A stretch of DNA of 64,000 nucleotides from an uncultured bacterium (GTDB lineage: Bacteria > Bacteroidota > Bacteroidia > Bacteroidales > Muribaculaceae). The position numbers and the translations under genes are program-made. Shown piece by piece: positions 26,596 to 34,641 of the stretch (the stretch's first letter is position 1; each line of letters begins with the position of its first letter). The stretch is taken from positions 50,026-114,025 of the forward strand of contig CAJMNI010000003.1 in the NCBI GenBank assembly GCA_905214735.1. Reading direction: 5' to 3'. A model generated the notes under the pieces. The model worked only from the letters and a program-made list of their open reading frames with translations, did no database searches and was not told where the DNA came from.

Positions 26596-28950
26596 TTATT
26601 TGCCTGTGGAGATGCGGATTGTGATTCCGCCGTCGGGAGATACGTTGATCTCCATCGTGGTGCCGGCTGCAAGATGCAGAGCGGCGCCGGCCTCCTTGTT
26701 GCGCTGGAGCACAGGGTTGATGCCCGATGTGCCGCCGTCGACGCTTGCAAGAGCGCGGTTGATGTCGACAGGATGAACCGGAGCTACATCAGCCTTGGGT
26801 GCGGGAGCAGGTTTGGCGGGAGCGGCTTTCGGTGCGGCGGGCTTCGGAGCGGCTGCGGGAGCTGCGGCTGCAGTGCCAAACTGGAAGAGGGGCTGGTCAG
26901 TGGCCATCACGTCGCCGTCGGCGATAAGCACCTTGGCGATCGTGCCCTCGCGGTCGCTTGCGAGATTGTTCTCCATCTTCATAGCCTCGTAGACGAGCAG
27001 AGTGTCACCGGCTTTCACATGATCGCCCGGTTTAACCTTGATCTCGAGCACTGTGCCGCCCATCGGAGCGTTGAACGTGCCGCCGTCGGCAACAACCTCG
27101 GCTGCTGCGGGAGCGGGTGCTGCTGCAGCGCCGGCGCCTTCGAATTCGATAAGGGGCTGGTCGGTGGCCATAACGTCACCCTCGCCGATGAGAACGCGTT
27201 TAACTTTGCCTCCGCGGTCGCATGCGAGCTCATTCTCCATCTTCATGGCCTCGTAGACAAGCACCTTCTGGCCCGGTTTAACCTCGTCGCCCGGTTTCAC
27301 GCGGATCTCGAGCACCGTGCCGCCCATCGGAGCGCAGAACACTTCGCCCGTAACTTCGCCGGCTGCGGGAGCTGCTGCCTTCGGAGCCTCTGCTTTCACA
27401 GGCTGCGGATTGGCCTCGAACTCGGCTTTGCGCTTGTTGGTGAGGAACGTCTTGGCCACAAGGGGAAGAAGTTCGAGAAGAAGGAATTCCTCTTCGTTCT
27501 GTGCAAGCTTGACATTGCCATATTTCTCAAGCTCGGGATTGGCCGGAGTCTTGTAAGAGCTTACGTCGTAAGGTTTCTCTTCGGGGCTGCCCGTGATTTC
27601 CTCGCGGAATTTCGGATCGACTGCCACAGGAGTCTTGCCGTAGCGGCCCATCACGAGATCGATAAACTGGTTGTTCTTGTTGGTATAGTCGGCGTTGCCC
27701 TTGCGGCGGTCAACGGCAAGGTTGACAGCCTGCGAGCCGACGATCTGGCTTGTCGGAGTAACCAGCGGCACCAGACCTGCGTCGCGGCGCACCTTCGGGA
27801 TAAGGTTCATCGCCTCCTCGAGAAGATCCTCCTGACCGAGAGCGCGGAGGTTGGCAACCATATTGGAATACATTCCGCCCGGCACCTCTGCCTCCTTCAC
27901 AAGAAGGTTCGGCTTCGGCAGACCGAAGTATGCCTCAATCTTATGGCAGGCATCGAGAAGTTCCTCCTCCTTGTTCTCCTTGGCAGCCTTGATGGCGCGG
28001 TCGAACTCGGCGTCGATCTCCTTCGGCATGGCTGCGTAAGCCTCGTCGAAGTCTTTCGGCCAATTGTCTTTGTTGAGGTCGAAGTCGGCAAGTGCCTTGC
28101 GGGCATTCTTGAGCTCGTGACGGATCTTTGCCACAGCCTCCATATTAGCCTCGACTTCAACTCCCATCTTCTGGCAGAAGATGTTGATCAGCTCGATCGA
28201 GGGAGCTGCCGAACCGCCGCCAAACCACCAGATGTTGGTGTCGACGATGTCGACGCCCTGGATGATGGCCGTCAGCACGGAAGCCAGACCGTAGCCCGGG
28301 GTGCAGTGGGTGTGGAAATCAACGGGTATCTTCAGAGCCTTCTTCAGCTTCGGCATCAGAGTGTAGATTCTCGACGGGCTAACGAGGCCGGCCATATCCT
28401 TCACAGTGATCATCTTGGCGCCGAGCTTCTCCATTTCGAGAGCGAGGTTCACGAAGTAATCGTCGGTGAAGATCTTCTCTGCTTCGGGAGTGCCTTTCGG
28501 ATCGACCGTATAGCAGACTGCCGTGTCGGAGATGCCGCCGAGCTCGTTGATCATGCGGATGGAGCTCTTGATATTGTTGATATCGTTGAGGGCGTCGAAG
28601 ATACGCATCACGTTCAGACCGTTCTCGATAGCTTTCTTATAGAAGCCTTCGAGCACGCTGTCGGGATAAGGCACGTAGCCGAAAAGGTTGCGGCCACGCG
28701 AAAGAGCCGACAGAAGGGAGATTCCTTTCATCGCCTTGCTGCACTCGCGCAGACGGTTCCAGGGGCTTTCGCCGAGGTAACGCATCACGGAATCGGGCAC
28801 TGCTCCGCCCCATACTTCCATGATATAGAACTTCGCGTCGCGATAAAGCGGAAGAAGTTTGTCAACGTTCTCCTGTTTCAGGCGGGTGGCAAAAAGAGAC
28901 TGCTGGCCGTCGCGCAGCGTGAGGTCTCTGATTTTAAGCTTTTTCGTCAT
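26596..28950 (-). CDS. biotin-dependent carboxyltransferase subunit (OadA/PycB type) with two biotinyl domains
   Basis: A 784-residue protein. Residues 1-300 are the carboxyltransferase TIM barrel (LRDGQQS, VKDMAGL, metal-binding DFHTHCTPG), followed by the conserved PYC/OADA domain to about 500. Two biotinyl carrier domains follow, at about 535-605 and 623-692, each with the biotinylation motif EAMKMEN. They are joined by Ala/Pro linkers, and a further Ala/Pro linker leads to a unique 55-residue tail. Relatives act as oxaloacetate decarboxylase alpha or pyruvate carboxylase subunit B and normally have one biotinyl domain. No biotin carboxylase or membrane beta subunit lies nearby, so direction and partner are undecided. 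It follows kbl by 53 bases and may share its transcript. Confidence 0.88.
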   Translation of the reverse strand: MTKKLKIRDLTLRDGQQSLFATRLKQENVDKLLPLYRDAKFYIMEVWGGAVPDSVMRYLGESPWNRLRECSKAMKGISLLSALSRGRNLFGYVPYPDSVLEGFYKKAIENGLNVMRIFDALNDINNIKSSIRMINELGGISDTAVCYTVDPKGTPEAEKIFTDDYFVNLALEMEKLGAKMITVKDMAGLVSPSRIYTLMPKLKKALKIPVDFHTHCTPGYGLASVLTAIIQGVDIVDTNIWWFGGGSAAPSIELINIFCQKMGVEVEANMEAVAKIRHELKNARKALADFDLNKDNWPKDFDEAYAAMPKEIDAEFDRAIKAAKENKEEELLDACHKIEAYFGLPKPNLLVKEAEVPGGMYSNMVANLRALGQEDLLEEAMNLIPKVRRDAGLVPLVTPTSQIVGSQAVNLAVDRRKGNADYTNKNNQFIDLVMGRYGKTPVAVDPKFREEITGSPEEKPYDVSSYKTPANPELEKYGNVKLAQNEEEFLLLELLPLVAKTFLTNKRKAEFEANPQPVKAEAPKAAAPAAGEVTGEVFCAPMGGTVLEIRVKPGDEVKPGQKVLVYEAMKMENELACDRGGKVKRVLIGEGDVMATDQPLIEFEGAGAAAAPAPAAAEVVADGGTFNAPMGGTVLEIKVKPGDHVKAGDTLLVYEAMKMENNLASDREGTIAKVLIADGDVMATDQPLFQFGTAAAAPAAAPKPAAPKAAPAKPAPAPKADVAPVHPVDINRALASVDGGTSGINPVLQRNKEAGAALHLAAGTTMEINVSPDGGITIRISTGK

Positions 28951-29003
28951 GTCGTTTTAATGATTGGCTTAATTTATATAAGTTGAAATTTAATCTCTGG
29001 ATA

Positions 29004-30203
29004 TTATTTGATCACGCCGAGTTTCTTGCCGACTTTCACGAAGGCTGCGATAGCCTTGTCGAGCTGTTCGGGAGTGTGGGCTGCGGAAAGCTGCACGCGG
29101 ATGCGGGCCTGACCTTTCGGCACAACGGGATAATAGAAACCGGTGACATAGATTCCCTCTTTCTGCATCTCGGCGGCGAAATCCTGCGAGAGTTTGGCGT
29201 CATAGAGCATCACGGCGCAGATGGCGCTCTGTGTCGGCTTGATGTCGAAACCGGCTGCGAGCATGCGGTCGCGGAAATAGGCGACGTTCTCCATCAGGCG
29301 GTCGTGAATCTCGTCGCTCTCGTCGAGCATCTTGAACATCTCAAGGCTTGCGCCGACGATGGCCGGAGCAACTGAGTTGGAGAAAAGATAGGGGCGTGAG
29401 CGCTGGCGAAGCATGTCGATCACCTCTTTCGGACCGGTGGTGAAGCCGCCCATGGCGCCGCCAAACGACTTCCCGAGCGTGCCGGTGAAGATGTCGATCT
29501 TTCCGTAGCAGTCGAATTTCTCGGCCACGCCGCGGCCGCGCTTGCCGACTACTCCGGCGGAATGGCTCTCGTCGACCATCACGAGCGCGTCATATTTCTC
29601 GGCCAGCTCGCAGATCTTGTCCATAGGAGCGACATTACCGTCCATCGAGAAGACGCCGTCGGTGGCGATGATGCGGTAACGGCAGTCGGCAGCCTCTTTC
29701 AGGCAGCGCTCCAGATCTTCCATGTCGGCGTTCTTATAGCGGAAACGTTTTGCCTTGCAGAGACGCACGCCGTCGATGATCGAAGCGTGGTTTAGCGAGT
29801 CGCTGATGATGGCGTCCTCCTCCGTGAAGAGAGGTTCGAACAGACCTCCGTTGGCGTCGAAGCAGGCTGCGTAGAGAATCGTGTCTTCGGTCTTGAAATA
29901 TCTGGAGATTGCCTTCTCAAGCTCCTTGTGAAGGTCCTGGGTGCCGCAGATGAAACGAACCGACGACATGCCGTAGCCGCGCTCGTCCATCGCCTTCTTG
30001 GCGGCGGCGATCAGCCGCGAGTTGTCGGCAAGGCCCAGATAGTTGTTGGCGCAGAAATTCAGCACCTCTCCTTTTTTGCCGTCGGCCTCTACTTCGATGT
30101 CGCTGCTCTGGGGAGTCACGATGATGCGTTCGTTCTTGTAAAGACCCGCATCTTTGATGTCTTTCAGTTCTTTTTCAAGATGTGTTTTGAAATTACGGTA
30201 CAT
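29004..30203 (-). CDS. kbl: glycine C-acetyltransferase (2-amino-3-ketobutyrate CoA ligase)
   Basis: A 399-residue PLP enzyme of the alpha-oxoamine synthase family that cleaves 2-amino-3-ketobutyrate with CoA into glycine and acetyl-CoA. Evidence: LNFCANNYLGLAD, the aspartate in MVDESHSAGVVGKRGRG, and the PLP-binding lysine in GTLGKSFGGAMGG. The N-terminus (DAGLYKNERIIVTPQSSDIEV) is the usual Kbl one rather than BioF or HemA. It is transcribed away from the threonine dehydrogenase gene at 30344, and together they form the two-step threonine-to-glycine pathway. Divergent promoters lie between them. Confidence 0.95.
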   Translation of the reverse strand: MYRNFKTHLEKELKDIKDAGLYKNERIIVTPQSSDIEVEADGKKGEVLNFCANNYLGLADNSRLIAAAKKAMDERGYGMSSVRFICGTQDLHKELEKAISRYFKTEDTILYAACFDANGGLFEPLFTEEDAIISDSLNHASIIDGVRLCKAKRFRYKNADMEDLERCLKEAADCRYRIIATDGVFSMDGNVAPMDKICELAEKYDALVMVDESHSAGVVGKRGRGVAEKFDCYGKIDIFTGTLGKSFGGAMGGFTTGPKEVIDMLRQRSRPYLFSNSVAPAIVGASLEMFKMLDESDEIHDRLMENVAYFRDRMLAAGFDIKPTQSAICAVMLYDAKLSQDFAAEMQKEGIYVTGFYYPVVPKGQARIRVQLSAAHTPEQLDKAIAAFVKVGKKLGVIK

Positions 30204-30232
30204 GATTTAAGATTTTTTTCTGAGATTATTCA

Positions 30233-30264
30233 CAAAATTAAGGAAAAATTCTTATTTTTGCAAG
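30233..30264 (-). promoter_or_regulatory. promoter of kbl
   Basis: On the minus strand: CTTG (30261-30264), a 20-bp spacer and TAATTTTG (30233-30240), 29 bases before the ATG. It overlaps the promoter of the divergent tdh gene. Confidence 0.7.
30253..30260 (+). promoter_or_regulatory. -7 box of tdh
   Basis: TATTTTTG on the plus strand, inside the spacer of the kbl promoter, so the two promoters overlap. No clear -33 element is seen. Confidence 0.6.
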
Positions 30265-30343
30265 CAGAAATTAACACGACCCGAAAGAAGTTCTGCAATC
30301 TTCTTTTCGGGCTGAAATGTGACCCTTAAATTTATACCTTAGA

Positions 30344-31318
30344 ATGAAGAATATATTGGTAATCGGAGGCACCGGCCAGATCGGTTCCGAATTGATCATG
30401 AAACTTCGCGGCCTGTATCCGACAGGCAATGTAGTGTGCGGTTATATCCCGGTTGCGCCTCCCAAAGGGGCATTGCTCGAAAGCGGGCCCGCAGAGGTGG
30501 TCGACATCACCAACGCGCAGCAGATTGCTGCCGCTGTCGACAAATATAAGGTCGACACCATCTATAACCTCGCAGCCCTCCTCTCGGCCACGGCCGAAGC
30601 CAAGCCCCAGCTCGCATGGGCAATCGGCGTCGGAGGCCTCTTCAACACCCTCGAAGTGGCCCGCGAGAAAAAATGCGCCGTCTTCACTCCAAGCTCCATC
30701 GGCTCCTTCGGCCACAACACTCCCAAGGTGAAGACCCCCCAGGACACAATCCAGCGCCCCGACACGATCTATGGCGTGACCAAAGTGAGCGGCGAGCTCC
30801 TTTCCGATTATTACGCACAGCGCTTCGGCGTCGACACCCGCTCGGTGAGATTCCCCGGACTCATTTCCTATACGACTCCTCCCGGCGGCGGAACAACCGA
30901 CTATGCCGTCGACATCTATTACTCGGCAGTCAAAGGGGAAACTTTCAATTGCCCCCTCAAGCCCGGCACTTTCATGGACATGATGTATATGCCCGACGCC
31001 CTCCGCGCCGCCGTTGAAATCATGGAAGCCAACCCCGACAGGCTCGTTCACCGCAATTCGTTCAACATCGCCTCGATGAGCTTCGACCCCGAAATCATCT
31101 TCAACAAGATCAAGGAGCATGTGCCCGGCTTTGAGATGAAATATGTGCTCGATCCGCTGCGCCAGGCTATCGCCGACTCCTGGCCCGACTCGCTCGACGA
31201 CACCTGCGCCCGCGAGGAATGGGACTGGAAACCGGAATTCGGCCTCGAGGAGATGACAAAAGACATGCTCGTAAACCTCCGCAAAAAACTCTGTGTGCCC
31301 GAGCTTGAAAACGCCTGA
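30344..31318 (+). CDS. tdh: L-threonine 3-dehydrogenase, SDR type
   Basis: A 324-residue short-chain dehydrogenase/epimerase-fold enzyme. The NAD site is GGTGQIGSE at residues 8-16, and the catalytic YxxxK is in IYGVTKVSGE, preceded by the serine region TPSSIGSFG. This matches the SDR-type threonine dehydrogenase (oxidising L-threonine to 2-amino-3-ketobutyrate), which differs from the zinc-dependent E. coli Tdh. The divergent kbl gene, encoding the next enzyme, supports the assignment strongly. UDP-sugar epimerase is the main alternative on sequence alone. Confidence 0.9.
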   Translation: MKNILVIGGTGQIGSELIMKLRGLYPTGNVVCGYIPVAPPKGALLESGPAEVVDITNAQQIAAAVDKYKVDTIYNLAALLSATAEAKPQLAWAIGVGGLFNTLEVAREKKCAVFTPSSIGSFGHNTPKVKTPQDTIQRPDTIYGVTKVSGELLSDYYAQRFGVDTRSVRFPGLISYTTPPGGGTTDYAVDIYYSAVKGETFNCPLKPGTFMDMMYMPDALRAAVEIMEANPDRLVHRNSFNIASMSFDPEIIFNKIKEHVPGFEMKYVLDPLRQAIADSWPDSLDDTCAREEWDWKPEFGLEEMTKDMLVNLRKKLCVPELENA

Positions 31319-31399
31319 CAAGCCCCGCGATCCATCGCAAAATTACAATCCCTTTAGATTTCAGCATCTATTTTATACAAATTCTGAAATTTAACGTCA

Positions 31400-31436
31400 A
31401 AAAAACTGAAAACCGTAATGCGGTTTTCAGTTTTTT
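31400..31436. promoter_or_regulatory. 16-bp perfect inverted repeat before the TetR gene
   Basis: AAAAAACTGAAAACCG (31400-31415) and CGGTTTTCAGTTTTTT (31421-31436) are exact complements around a 5-base loop. It ends three bases before the TetR -7 box. It could terminate tdh transcription, serve as the regulator's operator, or both. Confidence 0.75.
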
Positions 31437-31439
31437 GAT

Positions 31440-31447
31440 TAATTTTG
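31440..31447 (+). promoter_or_regulatory. -7 box of the tetR-efflux operon
   Basis: TAATTTTG, only seven bases before the ATG at 31455. The transcript would have almost no leader. The -33 position falls within the inverted repeat. Confidence 0.6.
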
Positions 31448-31454
31448 CATCCTG

Positions 31455-32144
31455 ATGGACCGCAATAATATTTCAGACGAACAGTATTACGCTCTTTTAG
31501 ATTCTATCTTCCCCATTCTGGCTGAGAAAGGACCGTGCGCAACCACGATGGACCTCGTGGCCCACAAGCTCGGAATGTCGAAGCGCACACTCTATGAGAT
31601 CTTTGACAGCAAAGACAACCTTCTCGCCTCGCTGATGGACCGTCTCCGCGACCTTTACTCCGACCGGATTCAGAAAATACTGCGCTCGGCCGAGAACATC
31701 ATGGAGGGTATCGCCAACGTCTTTCTCTTTCATCAGGGAATGATGAGGCAGATCAACGCCCGCTTTTTCCGCGACATGGACACTCGGTTTCCTCACCTTC
31801 GCAGAAAATATGAAGCCGAATCGAAACATGCCTTCGAGCAGATGCTCATGGGTTGCAGCCTGGGAGTGAGACAGGGTGTGTTTCGCGACGATGTCAACTA
31901 TGAGATCATCATCCGCCTTTTCCGCATGCAGATGGAATCTCTAAAGCGGATGGAGGAGTTTTTCCCGAAAGACATCACACTGGTCGAGGCCTACAACGCA
32001 ATTTCGCTCGGCATGCTCCGCAGCATCGCCACTCCGAAAGGAATGGAGGTGATCGACGGCATAGCCGGCCGATTCCAGCCGACCAGCGAACCTTATAAAG
32101 AAGAATTAACGTCATTATTCAAAAACCCGAACGACAACAAATAA
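31455..32144 (+). CDS. TetR-family regulator of the efflux operon
   Basis: A 229-residue regulator. The N-terminal helix-turn-helix is CATTMDLVAHKLGMSKRTLYEIFDSKDNLL (about residues 29-58), followed by an all-helical ligand domain typical of TetR proteins. It is the first gene of an operon with outer-membrane channel, adaptor and RND pump (10 bases to the next gene), so it almost certainly controls that pump, probably by repression relieved by a ligand. The perfect inverted repeat overlapping its promoter is a candidate operator. Co-transcription of regulator and pump would give autoregulation. Confidence 0.88.
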   Translation: MDRNNISDEQYYALLDSIFPILAEKGPCATTMDLVAHKLGMSKRTLYEIFDSKDNLLASLMDRLRDLYSDRIQKILRSAENIMEGIANVFLFHQGMMRQINARFFRDMDTRFPHLRRKYEAESKHAFEQMLMGCSLGVRQGVFRDDVNYEIIIRLFRMQMESLKRMEEFFPKDITLVEAYNAISLGMLRSIATPKGMEVIDGIAGRFQPTSEPYKEELTSLFKNPNDNK

Positions 32145-32154
32145 CACCAGCAAG

Positions 32155-33576
32155 ATGAAACCAGCAAACAGAATGCTGACGGCAACGCTGCTCGCAATGT
32201 CGGCGGCGGGGGTCTGTGCCCAGGCCCCGCAGACGCCTCCGGCCGGAGAGCGTCCTCAGGCGGAAGCTCCGGTGCAGACGCCTGCTTCCGACACCCTCAG
32301 GCTTTCGCGCCAGCAATGTGTGGAGATTGCCCTGCAGGAAAGCCCGACAATACAGATCGCCGACCTGGAGGTGAAACGCATGGACTATAGCAAGAAGGAG
32401 ACACTCGCCTCCCTCTTCCCGCAAATCGACTTCTCCGGCGCCTACCAGCGCTCGATCGAGCTCCAGACCGTCTCCATGGACATGGGCGGCAACAAGCAGC
32501 AGTTCAAGATGGGAACCGACAATGTCTGGAACTTCGGTTTCACGGCGGCCATGCCCCTGGTGAACGCCTCTCTCTGGAAAGCTATAAAGATCAGCGACAC
32601 GCAGATCCTCGCAAGCCTTGAGGATGCCCGTGCCTCGCGCCTTGACCTCGTCAACAACATCAACAAGTCATACTACGCCCTGCTTCTTGCAGTGGCCTCG
32701 CGCGATGTGATCCGCGCCAACTACGACCTCTCCCTCTTCAACGCCGACCTTTTCAAGAAGCAGTTCGATCAGGGAACGGCGTCGGAATATGACGTGCTCC
32801 GCTCTTCGGTGCAGGTGAAAAACATCGAGCCCGAACTGCTGCAGGCCGACATCTCGGTGCGCCAGTGCGCCCTTCAGCTGAAAGTGCTGATGGGAATGGA
32901 CGCCGGAGTGGAGATTCTCCCTGATTGCACTCTTGCCGACATGCAGCGCGAAATGTATGGCTATCAGCTCGATCCCGAAAAGTCGCTCGCCCGCAACACT
33001 TCGCTGCGCTCTCTCGACATCCAGACCGACATGGCCCGCCAGAACGTGACTCTCAAGAAGTTCGCCTGGATTCCGAGCCTCGCCGTGAGCTACAACATCA
33101 ACTGGAACGCCATGAGCAGCGGCAACGCCCTGAAAAACCAGACGTTCAACCCTTACAGCACGGTAGGCCTCTCGCTCAGCGTGCCCATCTTCTCGGGCGG
33201 CAGCAAATACAGCGCCGTGAAGCAGGCCCAGGTGCAGGTGCGCCAGCTCGAGCTCCAGCGCGAAAACCTTGTCAATTCGCTCAACATGCAGGTTGATCTC
33301 GCCCTCGACAACATCAACAAGGAGATCCGCCAGATCTCCTCTTCCGAAGAGGGTATGCGCCAGGCCGCAAAGGCTCTCGAAATCATGCAGCGCAGTTTCG
33401 AGATCGGAGCCGGAAGCTATCTGCAGCTCCGCGACAGCGAGCTCGCCAACACTTCGGCGCAGCTAACTTATCTGCAGGCAATCTATAATTATCTGGTGTC
33501 GACAAGCGAGCTCGACACCCTTCTCGGAAAAGAGGAAGCCCTCGGCATCCCCACTTCCGCCACCACCAACCGATAA
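32155..33576 (+). CDS. TolC-family outer-membrane efflux channel
   Basis: A 473-residue outer-membrane factor. The signal peptide ends at about VCAQA, a Pro/Ala/Gln stretch follows, and then the two internally similar TolC halves (each beginning with a long helix, the first after LSRQQCVEIALQESP, the second after LARNTSLRSLDIQTD). Beta-strand segments such as FPQIDFSGAYQRS and WIPSLAVSYNINW alternate with long helices. Trimers form a channel-tunnel to the outside. It is second in the TetR-TolC-adaptor-RND operon, 12 bases before the adaptor gene. Confidence 0.93.
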   Translation: MKPANRMLTATLLAMSAAGVCAQAPQTPPAGERPQAEAPVQTPASDTLRLSRQQCVEIALQESPTIQIADLEVKRMDYSKKETLASLFPQIDFSGAYQRSIELQTVSMDMGGNKQQFKMGTDNVWNFGFTAAMPLVNASLWKAIKISDTQILASLEDARASRLDLVNNINKSYYALLLAVASRDVIRANYDLSLFNADLFKKQFDQGTASEYDVLRSSVQVKNIEPELLQADISVRQCALQLKVLMGMDAGVEILPDCTLADMQREMYGYQLDPEKSLARNTSLRSLDIQTDMARQNVTLKKFAWIPSLAVSYNINWNAMSSGNALKNQTFNPYSTVGLSLSVPIFSGGSKYSAVKQAQVQVRQLELQRENLVNSLNMQVDLALDNINKEIRQISSSEEGMRQAAKALEIMQRSFEIGAGSYLQLRDSELANTSAQLTYLQAIYNYLVSTSELDTLLGKEEALGIPTSATTNR

Positions 33577-33588
33577 CAATTCCACGAC

Positions 33589-34641
33589 ATGAAAAAATAT
33601 TGCATCTATTCGCTGTGCCTCGCCACGCTGCTCACCGCCTGCGGAGGCAAGGAGGAAGAAAAAACAGAGAAGACGGAGACCGTCCCCGTGGTGAAGGTCG
33701 AGACCGTCAACAGCCGGATCGTCGACCAGATCGGCGTCTACACCGCCACAGTCGATCCGGAGATTGTCAACAACATCTCCTCGTCGATGCCCCTGCGCAT
33801 CAAGTCTATTCTTGTCGACGAGGGGCAGCGCGTGGCCGCGGGACAAAGACTCGTGGTGCTCGACGACGTCAATTCTTTCCAGTATGAGACCCAGGTCAAC
33901 AACGCCCGCGCCAATCTCCAGAACGTGCAGGTGAACTATAACCGCGCCGTGGAACTGTTGAAAATCGGCGGAGGCACCAAGCAGCAGGTCGACGCCCAGG
34001 AGATCCAGCTCATCAACGCCCGCAACGCCCTCTCGCAGGCCGAGCGCACGCTGCGCAACGCCCGCGAGAACACCGTGCTCACCTCCCCGATCTCCGGTGT
34101 GGTAACGGCCCGCAACTATGATCCGGGCGACATGACCGGATCGCTCCCCATCGTCACGGTGGCAAGAGTGCAGCCGGTGAAAATCGTGATCAACGTAACT
34201 GAAAGCGATCTTCCGAAAATCCACAACGGCATGCCCGCCGAAGTGACCTTCGACACCTACGGCGACGAGAAATTCAACGGCCGCGTGTCGACAGTGATGC
34301 CTACGGTCGACCCCGCCAGCCGAACGTTTGGCGTCGAGGTGACGCTTCCCAACGCCGATTCGCGCGTGCTCCCCGGAATGTTCGGCCGCGTCCGCCTCAA
34401 CCTCGGCAAAGCCGACCGCGTGGTGATCCCCGACAAGGCTGTCGTAAAGCAGCAGGGCTCGGGCAACCAGTATGTCTACATCTATAACTCCAACGGCACT
34501 GTCAGCTTCAATCAGGTGCAGCTCGGCCAGCGCCTCGGCGACGAATACGAGGTGATCTCAGGCGTCGAACCCGGTTCGCGCGTGGTGATCAACGGCCAGA
34601 GCAAACTTGCCAATGGTAAAAAAGTAAAACTTGCGAAATGA
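33589..34641 (+). CDS. RND efflux periplasmic adaptor (membrane fusion lipoprotein)
   Basis: A 350-residue HlyD/AcrA-type adaptor. The N-terminal lipobox LTAC (cysteine 19) marks it as a lipoprotein, and an acidic/lysine linker follows. The order is lipoyl half-motif (INNISSSMPLRIKSILVDEGQRVAAGQRLVVLD), a short helical hairpin with QVNNARANLQNVQVNYNRA, the second lipoyl half (ITSPISGVVTARNY type), beta-barrel and membrane-proximal domains. It joins the TolC channel to the RND pump. Its last four bases overlap the pump's start (ATGA), showing translational coupling. Confidence 0.93.
   Translation: MKKYCIYSLCLATLLTACGGKEEEKTEKTETVPVVKVETVNSRIVDQIGVYTATVDPEIVNNISSSMPLRIKSILVDEGQRVAAGQRLVVLDDVNSFQYETQVNNARANLQNVQVNYNRAVELLKIGGGTKQQVDAQEIQLINARNALSQAERTLRNARENTVLTSPISGVVTARNYDPGDMTGSLPIVTVARVQPVKIVINVTESDLPKIHNGMPAEVTFDTYGDEKFNGRVSTVMPTVDPASRTFGVEVTLPNADSRVLPGMFGRVRLNLGKADRVVIPDKAVVKQQGSGNQYVYIYNSNGTVSFNQVQLGQRLGDEYEVISGVEPGSRVVINGQSKLANGKKVKLAK

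Noticed and set aside
26674..28986. Long open frame (770 codons) opposite the biotin carboxyltransferase gene
   Set aside because: The sense strand has every domain and motif of a known family. The opposite frame is open because the C/G-rich third positions leave few antisense stops; its translation is low-complexity and Leu/His/Val-rich with no domain.
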